From the NCBI GenBank assembly GCA_026413225.1, contig CM048572.1:620001-684000 (forward strand): a stretch of 64,000 bases of DNA, read 5' to 3'. Below the pieces are notes generated by a model that was not told where the DNA came from, did no database searches, and saw nothing but the letters and a program-made list of their open reading frames with translations. This DNA comes from Otis tarda (Eukaryota > Chordata > Aves > Otidiformes > Otididae). The stretch's first letter is position 1. Each line of letters opens with the position of its first letter. A program made the translations under genes and the position numbers. This document shows, piece after piece, positions 12,601-24,600 of this stretch.

Positions 12601-15600
12601 ATTCGTTACTAAAAACAAAGAAAGATAATGAGAAGAGAACAAAGTAACTTCCCCCCACCCCTCCGTCTTCCCAGGCTTAACTTCATTTCAGTTATCTCTG
12701 CATCCTTCCCCTGCTTGAGTGGCACGGGGGGAAAAGGGAATGGGGGCTGCGGTCAGTTCATCACACGTTGTTTTACGCCGCTCCTTCCTCCTCTGGGGAA
12801 GAACTCCTCAAATTCCTCCCCTGCTCCACTGTAGGGTCCCTCCCACGGGCCACAGTCCTTCATGAAACTGCCCCGGCGTGGGTCATCTCTTCCACGGGGT
12901 GCAGTCCCTCCTGAACAGCTGCCCCAGCGGGGCCCCCACGGGCCACAGCCTCCTTCAGGCCTCCACCTGCCCTGGCGTGGGGTCCTCCACAGGCTGCAGG
13001 GGGATCTCTGCTCCTCCATGGACCTCCATGGGCTGCAGGGGGACAACCTGCTCCACCATGGTCGTCACCACAGGCTGCAGGGGAATCTTGGCCAGGAGCC
13101 GCATTACTCCTCCCCCTCCTTTCTGAACTGCCCTTGGCGTCTGCAGCCGTTCCTCTCACAAGAAATTCTTCACAACCGGCTGGCAGACGCCTCTCAGGAT
13201 CTCTTCACATCTCATCTCCTCTCCACTTCTTGCAGCCGGGCTGGGCCGAGTCAAGCCCAGACGGCCGTCCAGAGGGAGGCCAGAGGGTGAGGCCTGCAAG
13301 GCTCCCCTTCTCTGCCCCCGCTCAGCTTCTTCACATCTTCACTTTTTTTTTTTCTCTCTCCTGTTTTTCCCCTTCTTAAATACATTATCACAGAGGCATT
13401 ATCAGGGAACATTTGCCACCAATTGGCTCAGCCTTGGCCAGCAGCAGGTCTGCCACAGGCCTGGCAGAGTCCGCTAGACAAAGGGGAACAACTTCTAGCA
13501 GCTTCTTAGAGAAGCTGCCACCGTAGTCCCCCCTCACTAAATAAAACCAGAACAGCATCACATCACATGCTGAACAATGAACTGATAAATTATGTTTTCA
13601 TGTTCAGAGCCTCTAAGAAACAGCTGGTCGTCATTCTTCCCCTCCTTCAGTCTTATAGGAAGCTCCAGAAAGCCACTTGCTTACAATTCTGCAGAATATT
13701 AATCCTGTACTAGGACACCTTGAGGAAATATTCAGAATAATTTTAACCTCCCTATTACCTTCCCTACTGTAGAGAAAAACTCTTCCAGGTCTCTCGGTCG
13801 AATTCTTGCAGCCAGTTGCATGCAGAATACTGTTCGGGCATCCCTCTCTTCAGGGGTAAGATTATCAATAGGTTCTCTGGAAAGAGGAAAGTTCAGTTAA
13901 AAAATAATCTGAATTGAGATAATTCATATTTGGACCACGTATGAAACTTTTAAAGTACTTTAAAGTCTGATGGGGAAAAGAACACCTGCCATATTAAAAA
14001 AAGGCAGGGTCAAGAACTGAAGGCAACACCTAGTATTAATATAATATTAATATAATAATATTTATTTATTTAACATGACTAAACATCCTGTTTCAACTGT
14101 GAGCACTAAATATGACCAGAACATTGTATTTTAAATACAGAAGCCCCAGCTAAGCAGAGTTGCCATTTTGCAACCGTCCAGAACAGGTAACAGTACCACT
14201 AGGGAGCCTGCAGTCAAAGAGATGAGATGAAAGGACAGGAAAACAGGATTAATTATCACAGATTAGCTGTCTGAACTCCCAGACAAGTAGTATTAACATT
14301 TTTTTGTGGCTTTGCAAATTAAAATCTTACCCAGTTACTTCAGAGTCACTACAGTCACTGCATAAATAATACTGACATCTATACAACAGAATTTCCACTC
14401 ATCTTATAGTTTCAGTTTATCAACCCATTAAAAAGTTTGAACAGTGAATAATTACTCTCATCCTCAACACCGAAACCATTAGATTGATTTTATTTTGATA
14501 CTGATCACTATCTGAAACAAGATGTACCACTTTTAAGGTGCTGAAAGCTTCAAATCTAAAAAAATCTGACTTATATTTAAGTGCAGGACAGAACTAGCAT
14601 ACTGGATCCTGGACTGAGTTTCCAGTCACGTAATAAATATATTTGTATTTTTATAAACTTTATTTTTTTTTAAATCACTGAGAACACCCAAGAGAAATTT
14701 AAAGTAAATTATCTCAGTAAGCGTTTCCTAATAATTGAAAAACAAAGTGTGATTGGGCAAGTTTACCTGCATCCTGCATTAATTTAGAGAATAATCTTAT
14801 TAGCAGCTATCTAAATCCAACTCCCTTAAATGAGAAGCCTAAGAACAGATAAGCACCTCTTGGATTTCAAAGGCACTTGGCTTCTCTACAAATAACGTCA
14901 ATACATACTGAATAGGAAAAAGATGCATTTGTACAGTACTTCTCCATTCCCTACTTAAGATTATTAAGTAAGATTTAGCAGAAAAGCTAGCTAATTTAAA
15001 TCTCAATTAACAGGAAAATACTGAGAGTACAGAAACACAAAGTAAGACATGTTTTGCAAACTGACATTATTTACAATTGTACCCTATGCGTGGGGTGAGA
15101 GAAACATTTTATGACATGTAGAGAAAGCAACTTATTTTCCAATGCTCTCCTCTCATGGGCTTTCTGAATGAATTCCAGCATTACTTGTGAGAGAAGCTGG
15201 AGACCAAGTAGTCATGCGTTATTTCATCATTACTTTTCCAACTTCAACTGGACAAAAAAAAACCAAAAAACAAACAAACAAAAAAAACCCACAAAAAAAA
15301 ACCAAACACCACCAAAAAACACCAAACCCCAATGCATGTAAAAATTCCTACCTAACAGGGCTCTTGTCTTTTCTGAAGGGACTTTTGCTTCTGGAGCGTC
15401 GTCTACTATAGAGAGAGATCAACAATACTATAAGAACACTTTCAAATACACCAGTCTGATTTTAAACAAATTCTATTAATGATGCAATAAAAAGTAGAAA
15501 AAAAACTCAGAAACCTTAATTTGATGCTGTGAGGCAGACCAATCTTCCCTCTGATGGCACTGTTGAATTTTGGACCAGAACTACGGCAAAAGCAAAGACT

Positions 15601-18600
15601 AACATTAGTCACTAGAGTACCCAAATTCAAGATTTCCTGTCTATACTCACATTACATTTCAAGCACTCACCCACCCTTGCACCTGAACTTGTAAACATTT
15701 TCCATTAGCAGCACCATTAGCTGCTAATGGAAAATGCACCATAACCTACGTGCAGCACTCCAAACGAAAAGGCATATAATCCTTCCCCAGTTTCATCTGC
15801 ATTGCAAGACGCCAGAATATGCAGGACTCCAAGGAAGAATTGAATCACAAGTCAACCAGACATGGCACATTTGTATGTGCAAAATATTCTAACCTACAGT
15901 TACTGTTGTAATCGTCTTCATGTGTCATTTTTGTCCACATGCATATTCTACCTACTGATGACTGCAAAGCAGTACCTGAACAGCCTAGAACTCAGCCTCA
16001 GAGTTTTGAGCAAGGTGGTGCTGGCAGGACTACTTGCTCAAGTGTAACATCTTAAAAACGAAAGTTTCATGAAATTTAAGGTGCAAGTGGAAATCAAAGT
16101 AGCTCCCTGCAGACATCTGCAAGGGACACATTCAGGAATGTTCTCTCAGCTCTAGCCATTAAAGTGCTATGAATATGTAAATACAGCTTCCTTTAAGTAA
16201 AGCTCTTAATGGACATCCAAACACAGAACCATTTAAGCCAGCAGTTAACCTTACATAGACATGCCACCACAGAACAAATCCAAACTCTTGGCTGAAACTA
16301 ATTTTAGTCCTCCAGGCTTCTTAGAATAAACGGCAATCTGCCCATTGCTTCCATGTTAAGTACAGTCCTCTTGCTAGTTATTGTGGCACAGAGTAACAGA
16401 CTGACATGAATAGTAAGATTCGTCCTATCATGTTCTCTCTGAACTTTATCTTGTAGATACAAGGCAAAGAACACCACCTGTTGGCGTTCTTCCTGCATAT
16501 CCACCAAACAGCAGAGACATTGCTGCACAGACTAAATGCTAAGGGGTTTGTCTTTCCATCTGCACAGAATTGATTCATTCTGCTGTGGCTATAAATTGAT
16601 GTGAAAACACCCTGAAAGACATGGCAGTCTGAAGACATTAAGCAGTCTTTCACTATATCCACTTAGTCAACCAATTTGTCTGATAAACATCTTCTTGCTA
16701 TTCAGTGGAGCAGTAATGCTTATAGTTAATCTCAGCACCCACAACAAGGAGGAGGATGCCCATTTTTAAACACGTCATGACACAGGTGGAAGTAGTAGGC
16801 CAAGATCCAAAACCGTGCTGGCCAGGTTAAAGCAAGGGAAATACGGCCCTGTGTAACACTGGAAAAAAAAAATAAAGAAAAGTGACCATTTAGAAACTAC
16901 TTACTAAGAGAAAGTAACTACTTTAGAGAAAATAAGACATAAAAAACAGAGATGAGATCACTATTGATCAAAAACAAACTTCTTTTTTGCCTAGGATAAA
17001 TTACCATATTTCCTAATCAAGTTCAGATAAATGACTGCCAAGAGCGTCCATTCAGGTTCTCCCATCTCTATGACACATGCTGCCAAAAATTGCATCTGGA
17101 AACATTGATAGCAATTCCAGAGGCTGGCTTCTTATCATCTTCGCACCCGACAGAGAACATAGTGTTCTCCATTTCAATTCAAATGCAGAAAGACAAACCA
17201 ATTACAGTGACTCCAGAATATTAACCTGCAGGCAAACTAAACGACCAATAATCAAGACCATGTGTTTTTAAGGAAACAGTGAAAGAATATTAAAGTGTTC
17301 ATCTAAACCTAATGAAAAAACCTGAGAAGTAACAGTTTTCAAATACATGCACAACTTCTGAGGGAGGGGAAAAAAAAAAAAAAAAAAAACACACCACCAA
17401 AAAACACAACCCAACAACTCCAAAAAATCTCATTTCCATTTTCACTCTTGACAAATAAATAGCATCTTATTTCCATGACTACATGGGAGAGACATTAAAA
17501 AGTCGTAACAGACCACTTGAACAGACTAAGCAGAAAGCTGCCTGGAGCAAGATGACAGCTCAAGTTACCTTCTGAAGATCCTTTTTCAACAGTATTCTGC
17601 ACGATGCATTTCTTTGGGTTTTTCTAAGGAGACTTGCTTGTAAAGCTTAAGATCCCAGGGGAATTTTCTTTTTTCCTCCTACTGCCTAAAAACTCTTTGC
17701 AACTGTTGCCCAGTTTCTGCTACTAGGTATAGGAAGCATCAAGTCACAAGCAATTTATGTCTAAAGGTTACCTTATTCATAAGCCAAACAGACAAAGTCC
17801 TGTGTACAGCCAAAGCACAACTAGGTATGTGTTTTCCTAAACCAAGGTGATGCCACACGGCCCAAGAACAATAGTCAAGTCAAAAGACAGCCAGTAAAAT
17901 ATCAGCTTTCACCTGCTCAGTCATATCCAAGACTCCAACAGAAGGGTCTCAGACAAGGCAAACTTTGGCTAACAAAGTCCAGGGGAATCGCAATGAACTT
18001 TCCATCCTCATGTAACAATTGTTTTCCCAGCAGCTTTGGCCAAATTCTTGGTTCCAGAATAGCAATAGAACAGTATAAGCGGCTTGTACCGTGTGCTAGT
18101 AGTAGTTGGGATTTGTCTGACACATCCAAGCAAGAATACTTGGTCAAGCTGTTTCTCTTGAGAGACCTAATAGTAACTGTAAGACACTTAAGGGGCAAGA
18201 TATATGAAAAGAATAACATTTTTAAACCTTGTGAACACTAAACAATGCAAGCTAGTGACCCAACTTGAAAAAATAAAACATTTAATCACTACCTCATGCT
18301 TAAAGACGACAAATTCATGGTCATCAGACTCTCTGCATCACACTCTTTTCCTTCAGAATTACCTATACTGGACTTTCTGTTCACATCAGTGCAGAGACAC
18401 TTCCACGTCATCCCCGAGAGCAAAACCATCTCAGTTTATAGATACTAGCTTGGCCTTTATAAAGCAAATGAGAAAGACCACAAGGAGGTAGAAGAGTGGA
18501 AAGTAAAATAAATAAACCAGCCTGCAGTAACACCAACTCGGACCTGTCTGAACATCCCCATAAGGAGAGATTCCAGATTCAAATTCTCCAGCCAGCAAGA

Positions 18601-21600
18601 GCGTTCTGGTAGCTACTTTAAAAACGCTCAGCTGATGGCACTGCTACAGAGATAGTTTCTTCATATGGAAGCACCATTTCTGGTAGATCCAAAGGTATGT
18701 GATCCAAAGGAGGGTGGTGATGCAGGAGGTGTCATCCTGAGAACTTGTGTCTCCCTGAAAGCCAGCGCCAGTTACGCAGTTTTTAAAGATGATTCTCTGC
18801 ATTGAAGAGTCCTGAACAGGAAATTAAGAATTCTTCTCCCTCATGTCTTCTGAAGTCCTTCTCCATTGCACCTTCTGAGCCAAAACTAGAATTCTGGAAT
18901 CACGTTAGCGTGTGTATCACTTCAACAGCCATGACCTACACCTGAACGACAGTCAATTGCTGGCTAGGCCCCTGGGATGCACTTAGTTGCCCTATACCAG
19001 TCTTCCACTAAAGTATTTCAAACACGAAAATTCCCCTTAGTTAAACAAAAGCAACAATTCAGCAACTGAAGCAGATAACCCAACACTGCCAAACCAATAA
19101 GCACAACCTCGTATCCTCAGATGATAACAGATTACCTCACCTTTTTGTTCACTCAATACCAAAGAAATTGCCCAGAACAGCTATGGAAGAACATCAGAAC
19201 AATGAAAAAGACTCCTCACAATCATCTACCTTCCTGGCACAACATATCTTGATGCATTAAACAGGCATGGCTTATTGTAGTAATGTTCATACTTTCAGCC
19301 TCTACTTGAGGAAATTATTTTGGAATACTGGAACACAAACTCCCAGATTTCTCCAGGTGAAGAACCCTCTCACTCAGTGACGATAAGAAACCACTTACAT
19401 AGCTAGGAAAATGCAGCAGCTCCCAACCAAGTGATGAGATGAAGGACATCCTTGCCACGCAACACCACACTGGAGGTGAGAAGACTGGCATGCTCCAAAC
19501 ATGGAACACTGAAGATCTTGATCAAAGCCCTCTGTTTATGACAGAGTCTGGAGCCACAACGGTGGCACTGGCACAACCCAAACAGCTACCGTAATCTTAC
19601 AGCTGCCAAAGAGCTGTAGAAAACATGCCAACGGTGCACAGCTGACATCTTCAGAACTGAAGCCCAGAGCAGCTTTACAGAGGCCCTGACAGGTCTGATA
19701 CTTGAGAGACAAAGTGAAAGCAGGGCTGATAGGCTCTATGATCCCCAGGGCTGATGGAAGCACAGGATACCACGCTGCATCTTAGCAGAGCCAGGAATTG
19801 CAGTATGTTTTCATTACTAAAATGCCAAGTAGTGCAACATGAGACCCTGAGACTTAAGGTATTTTTTGTTTGCATTCCAAGAGCATGAAAAGGAATGCAT
19901 TCCCTGGACTGCGACCCAGCCACCTAGAAAAACATTCACGTGCAGAAAACTATACAAGCCTGCAATTTATCAGAAGGTCAACACCATCTTCTCAAACATC
20001 TTGAGATATTTCTCCATTACGGATGACGTTACGTGCCATGATTAAAAAAATACATCCTTTTCAAATACATGCTTCCGACACGTTTAAAGAATGCCTGCTT
20101 CTTAACAGTACATTGGTGTTAATGGAGTTTTGATTCCCGATTTCAGTGACAATCTTGCTTTGAGATGTGACAAGAGTTGAGATGAGACTTGGACAAAAGT
20201 AGACCCAAACAGCTGCCTCAGGTAATCGATGAAATTGTTTTCAGTTCTCACTGTTTTTCTGCTTCTTTGAAGGAAAAAAGAGGTGATGGGGAGCAAAGGG
20301 GAGGGCAGGAATACAGAACTGCAGAAACACAGTATAAATACTGATGAAAAAATGGTTTTGAGAAATTATTTACAAGTGTCAGGAACTACCTATAGCAGAA
20401 ATTCTATCAAGCCAAAGATCTGTGAGAAAGTGAAGAATTCTTCCATAGCTTCTAAACAAGTTTGAGAAAAAGCAGGGCAAATATGCAACACATGGGCATT
20501 ACTAAGACAAAACACTTCTAGTTAGGATGCATAAACACAGGAAGTGTTTAGGCAGTAAGAGCAGCAACCCAGTAAAAACCTTTAGTAACACAAGCAAAAG
20601 GTTTGATGAGCCTGTAACCAAAGTTTTTGACAGTTAAACCGACAGGTTCATATAACGAAGATAATTAGGAGATGTAGAAAACTTGCTTGTTATTTTAATT
20701 TTGTTATAAACTTTGCCTTCTAGTCAGTTGTACAAACTCTTTCACCTGCTTTTGTGTCTTTCTGCATTCGGATTAAGAATGAAAACTAGCAGGAGGAACA
20801 GAATACGTTACTGTCCTTGTCTTTTTCAGTCCATATTTATTGATGCTCTTCAACCTCAACCTCTCATCTTTTTTGAGATGATTAGTGAACTATTTAGAAA
20901 GCAGAGAGTGAAACTTTAAGCCTCCATATCATACACTGAGGCAGCACACATGCAACTCTACAAAAATAACCTACTAGGGACTTCTATAGCGGCCTCTGAA
21001 TCTGCGATCTCTACTTCTAGAACGGCTGCGTCTGCGTTCTTTGCTTCTGCTCCGTTTCCTTTCCCGGCTTCTGCTCTTTTTCCTTTCCCGATCTCGGCTC
21101 CGTTTGCGTTCCTTACTTCTGCTCCTCTTCCTGTCATGGCTTCGACTTCGGCTCTTGCTCTTTTTTCTCCTGAGAAATAAAAAAATACAACTTTGATTAC
21201 GCGCATTAGCTCAGTGTTACCAGTTACCTTATATTCCACTGTTCCTCTAATCTGATGTCATAGACATTGACAGGAAAAAGTTTCGACCTGTTGGTATTTA
21301 TACATTTCTTTTGTTAAATGGGTGGTTAAGAATGTCACCATCTTAAAATTTATCATGAGCAACATAAAGTGGTCCAAAGCACTTTTTTATTTTAAAATTT
21401 GTAATCACTAAAGAATGCTTCCAGGAAGAACAGAAGGACTGAAAACATATTTCCTGCATTAGATCTAGTACATACTAAATGCAGTACTTCATATGTCTTT
21501 CAAACATACTTCAAAATACATCACCAAGATGCCAAGAAGGAATCATATTTTTTCGGCAAAGTAAAACAAAACAACAAAAATAGAAAGGAAGAGGCAAGTC

Positions 21601-24600
21601 TGAGGGAAAGGAAGGCTGTTTTCTCTTGACATTCCCTGCCATCAGTCTTGACACACTGTCTAAGAGTTTTACTTGCTACTTGCTACTCCCACTCATAACT
21701 CACTTGCTTTTCTATATCTGCGGCTCTTACAGTTTGGGGCAAACTGCAGATCTTCACAGTTTTAACAATTTACTTCAAAAATTTAAAACTTTTAAAATCC
21801 ATAAGTCAATTATAGATACTGACACTCCAAATAATATAATTGCTAAGCAAAGCAAGAAGTCTTGTGAAGCCTATATACACCTTAGCCTTCAGCAACAGAC
21901 CACACTGTAATAAGTCACAAAATCGTGTAGTTTGCTCTTTAGAGATTTACGGGAACATCATCTGTATCAAACAAAAATTCTGCGACAAAAAGCTTCACAC
22001 TATCAGAAAACTGCTGCACAAGAACAACTAACCTCTTAGCAATTACTAACTAGACAAGTGAAATGAGGAGATACTACAGGAGCAACATTTCCAAACAGCC
22101 ACGAGGGTACGATTAGGAAAGCAGAAAAAGAGGTGAAACTCCACACAACAAAGAACACTGCAAAACTAACAGTAGCAGAACATCTTGACTTTCTTCTATT
22201 TTTACAATAACATAGGGTTTTTTCTAAAGTTAAGTTTACTGTTTTTCTGAATTAGAAATACAAACTCAGAATACACAGGTCCAACCTGAAAAATGGGACC
22301 GTGGGCAGAAAGACAACAAATGTCACTGGTATAGTCTTAGACAGGTTAAAGCAACTAAGGAAATGAACTGAACTATGTTCTAACATTCTCACCATCCTAC
22401 CATGAATGCATATCAGAATCAATTCTAAAATCTGAAAACTACTGCTTTTCTTTCAGATCCCAGTTTGTATTTTGAGATTAGCCATCCAAACAAAAGCAGG
22501 GTTTTACATGCCATGTATAAATATTTTAAAGCAATAAAAATTCAGAACTTAAAAATATTGGGAGCAGCTGCTTTTGATGGGGTTTTAGAGGTCTCAGTAT
22601 TTAACATGAGAATTATGTTCACAGTATTGTTTAGAACACAGCTATAAGGCATAATCAATTTCAGATTATTAGATTCCAACATAAGTCTGAGGTTGGAACT
22701 GGACTTCTCATTTCCCAAATATTTATACACCTGAGAAGAAACTTCTTCAATCCCTTCAGCATTTCATCTGTACAGTTTCAGAAGATTACAACAGCATACA
22801 TGCTGACTTCTTACATCAGCCGTATATTACAAAAACACACTGATTACTATTTATTGAACTATCAAATTCGTAATTCTTCCTACATCAACTATATCATCAC
22901 CAAATGATGCTTGTAAGGTAAGGAATTTATTTCGCAGACTTAAAAACCTTCCACTTATTTGGGCTAGAGTCTTTTACACAAGGCATTTTCCTTCAAATTT
23001 ATTATTTGATTCCAGACTGTTTGCATCATCAGTAGGTGTTCAGACCCTGGAATCACGCTTTCTGAAGAAGGTGAGCTTGTACTCTGGTTCTTTAAAAAGA
23101 TCAAAGTATAATCTTAGAAAGTTTAGACTAGAAACAAAAAATTCAGAGCTTTTCAAATGCCCAGGGCGGGAAATAGAGGAAGGGAATCCAACATCCTAAA
23201 GCTTTTTAAGAAAGCACTAGCTTCTTTAAATGCTCTGAATTGTTCCAAACCACATAAAATTTACACTAAACGCATTTTTAAAATGCAAAATCCACTGCAT
23301 GCTAAAGCAACAAACAAGAAATTAAACATGCTGAACCTACAAACTCTGTATTTTTATCTGATGCTAACATTACATATTTCCACCACTCTGATGACACCCG
23401 TGACAAGGGCATAACTACATTTGTAAACAGAAGAAAATTTCATAATTGCTGCAGTTGCAGCAATTGCCAATATCGAGCTTTACCATTTTATTTCCTCAAA
23501 CACTACTGACATGCATTCGCAACTTTACAGAATTCAGTAACCTCCTCCCAAACGCAGAGGATCAACAAAACACTTACTTCTTGCTGCGTTCTTCATGGCC
23601 ATTGGCACTGCTCAATTTGTTCTCATCCTAAGCAGGGTTGATAGAAGAACATCGTGAGGACGAAGTGGAAACATTTCAAGTGGTCAAAGGGTAATGGGAA
23701 TAGGAATAAGAAAATACAAAACAAAAATTTTAATACTAAATTACTTATTTATAGTTTAATGTGGAAAGCTTTAGAAAATTTAAGTAGGCAAGTTTAACCA
23801 CTTTGCTGCTTAAATTTAAGTCATACAATTACAAAACACAAGACTTACATCATTTGAAAGTGTGTATTAAATTGTAGATACTTCCTTACATGGTTTAGAG
23901 AGCAAGTTATCCTGTAGAATTCAGCACTCAAGTGGTTAAATGTTATTTCTATAAAATGTAAGAGGAAGTTTCAGGTTTGTGTTTGTGTGCCCCTCTGATC
24001 AGTACCAAGGCTATATCTCTGCCTAAGCCCCAGTGGCTACGCTAGCAGCCAGCCACTATGGATTTCCTGTGACCGATGCCATTCCCGAGATCTTCGCTCA
24101 TTTTCGTTGAAGGGTTGTAAGAGCTTGATGTCACCTCTGTCACACATCTCGCCCTGAAGCAAACAGGGATTCACACTGCTTTAGTAACGTCGACTCCCAA
24201 GAAAGTCATCAATAATCCACCAGTCCAGCCTAAACATTCCCTATTTCCATACCTGTTTACATGGAAAATATCCATGTTAAACCAGGACACAAGAATTTTA
24301 ACATAACAAGTTAAAAATTTCTCTTCAAGATTTTAACGTAACTGCTAATTACATAAACTAATTATATCATTTCAAACTTACAAATGCTCATCCGAAATCA
24401 TTACATGGTTGTAACAAACACTGCAGAATAGACTAACAATAGCTGCTATATAATTTGTATACTTGCTTTACAATTTAATTACATCAGTTACATCAGAAGT
24501 ACAATTCCTAAGCAATTTAAACTTAACATACATTTATTGCAAAACCAGTGCTAAAGCATGCATGATGTTAACACTTCACCACCATTTGGTGAAAACCAGA

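Larger units (their letters stand above)
15581..20974 (-). other. RBM39: RBM39 intron (5.4 kb)
   Basis: Unique-looking AT-rich sequence. It contains the perfect hairpin 15696-15736 and an A20 tract at 17370-17389. Several open frames of 60-100 codons near 17.9-20.0 kb have no recognisable family, and I do not call them genes. Confidence 0.5.

Noticed and set aside
12753..13379. Overlapping frames of 80-142 codons near 13 kb
   Set aside because: They are produced by the GC-rich tandem units of the LTR and are open on both strands.
17917..19923. 60-100 codon frames in the 5.4-kb RBM39 intron
   Set aside because: No family resemblance, no paired splice sites in phase with neighbouring exons; intronic noise is the simpler reading.
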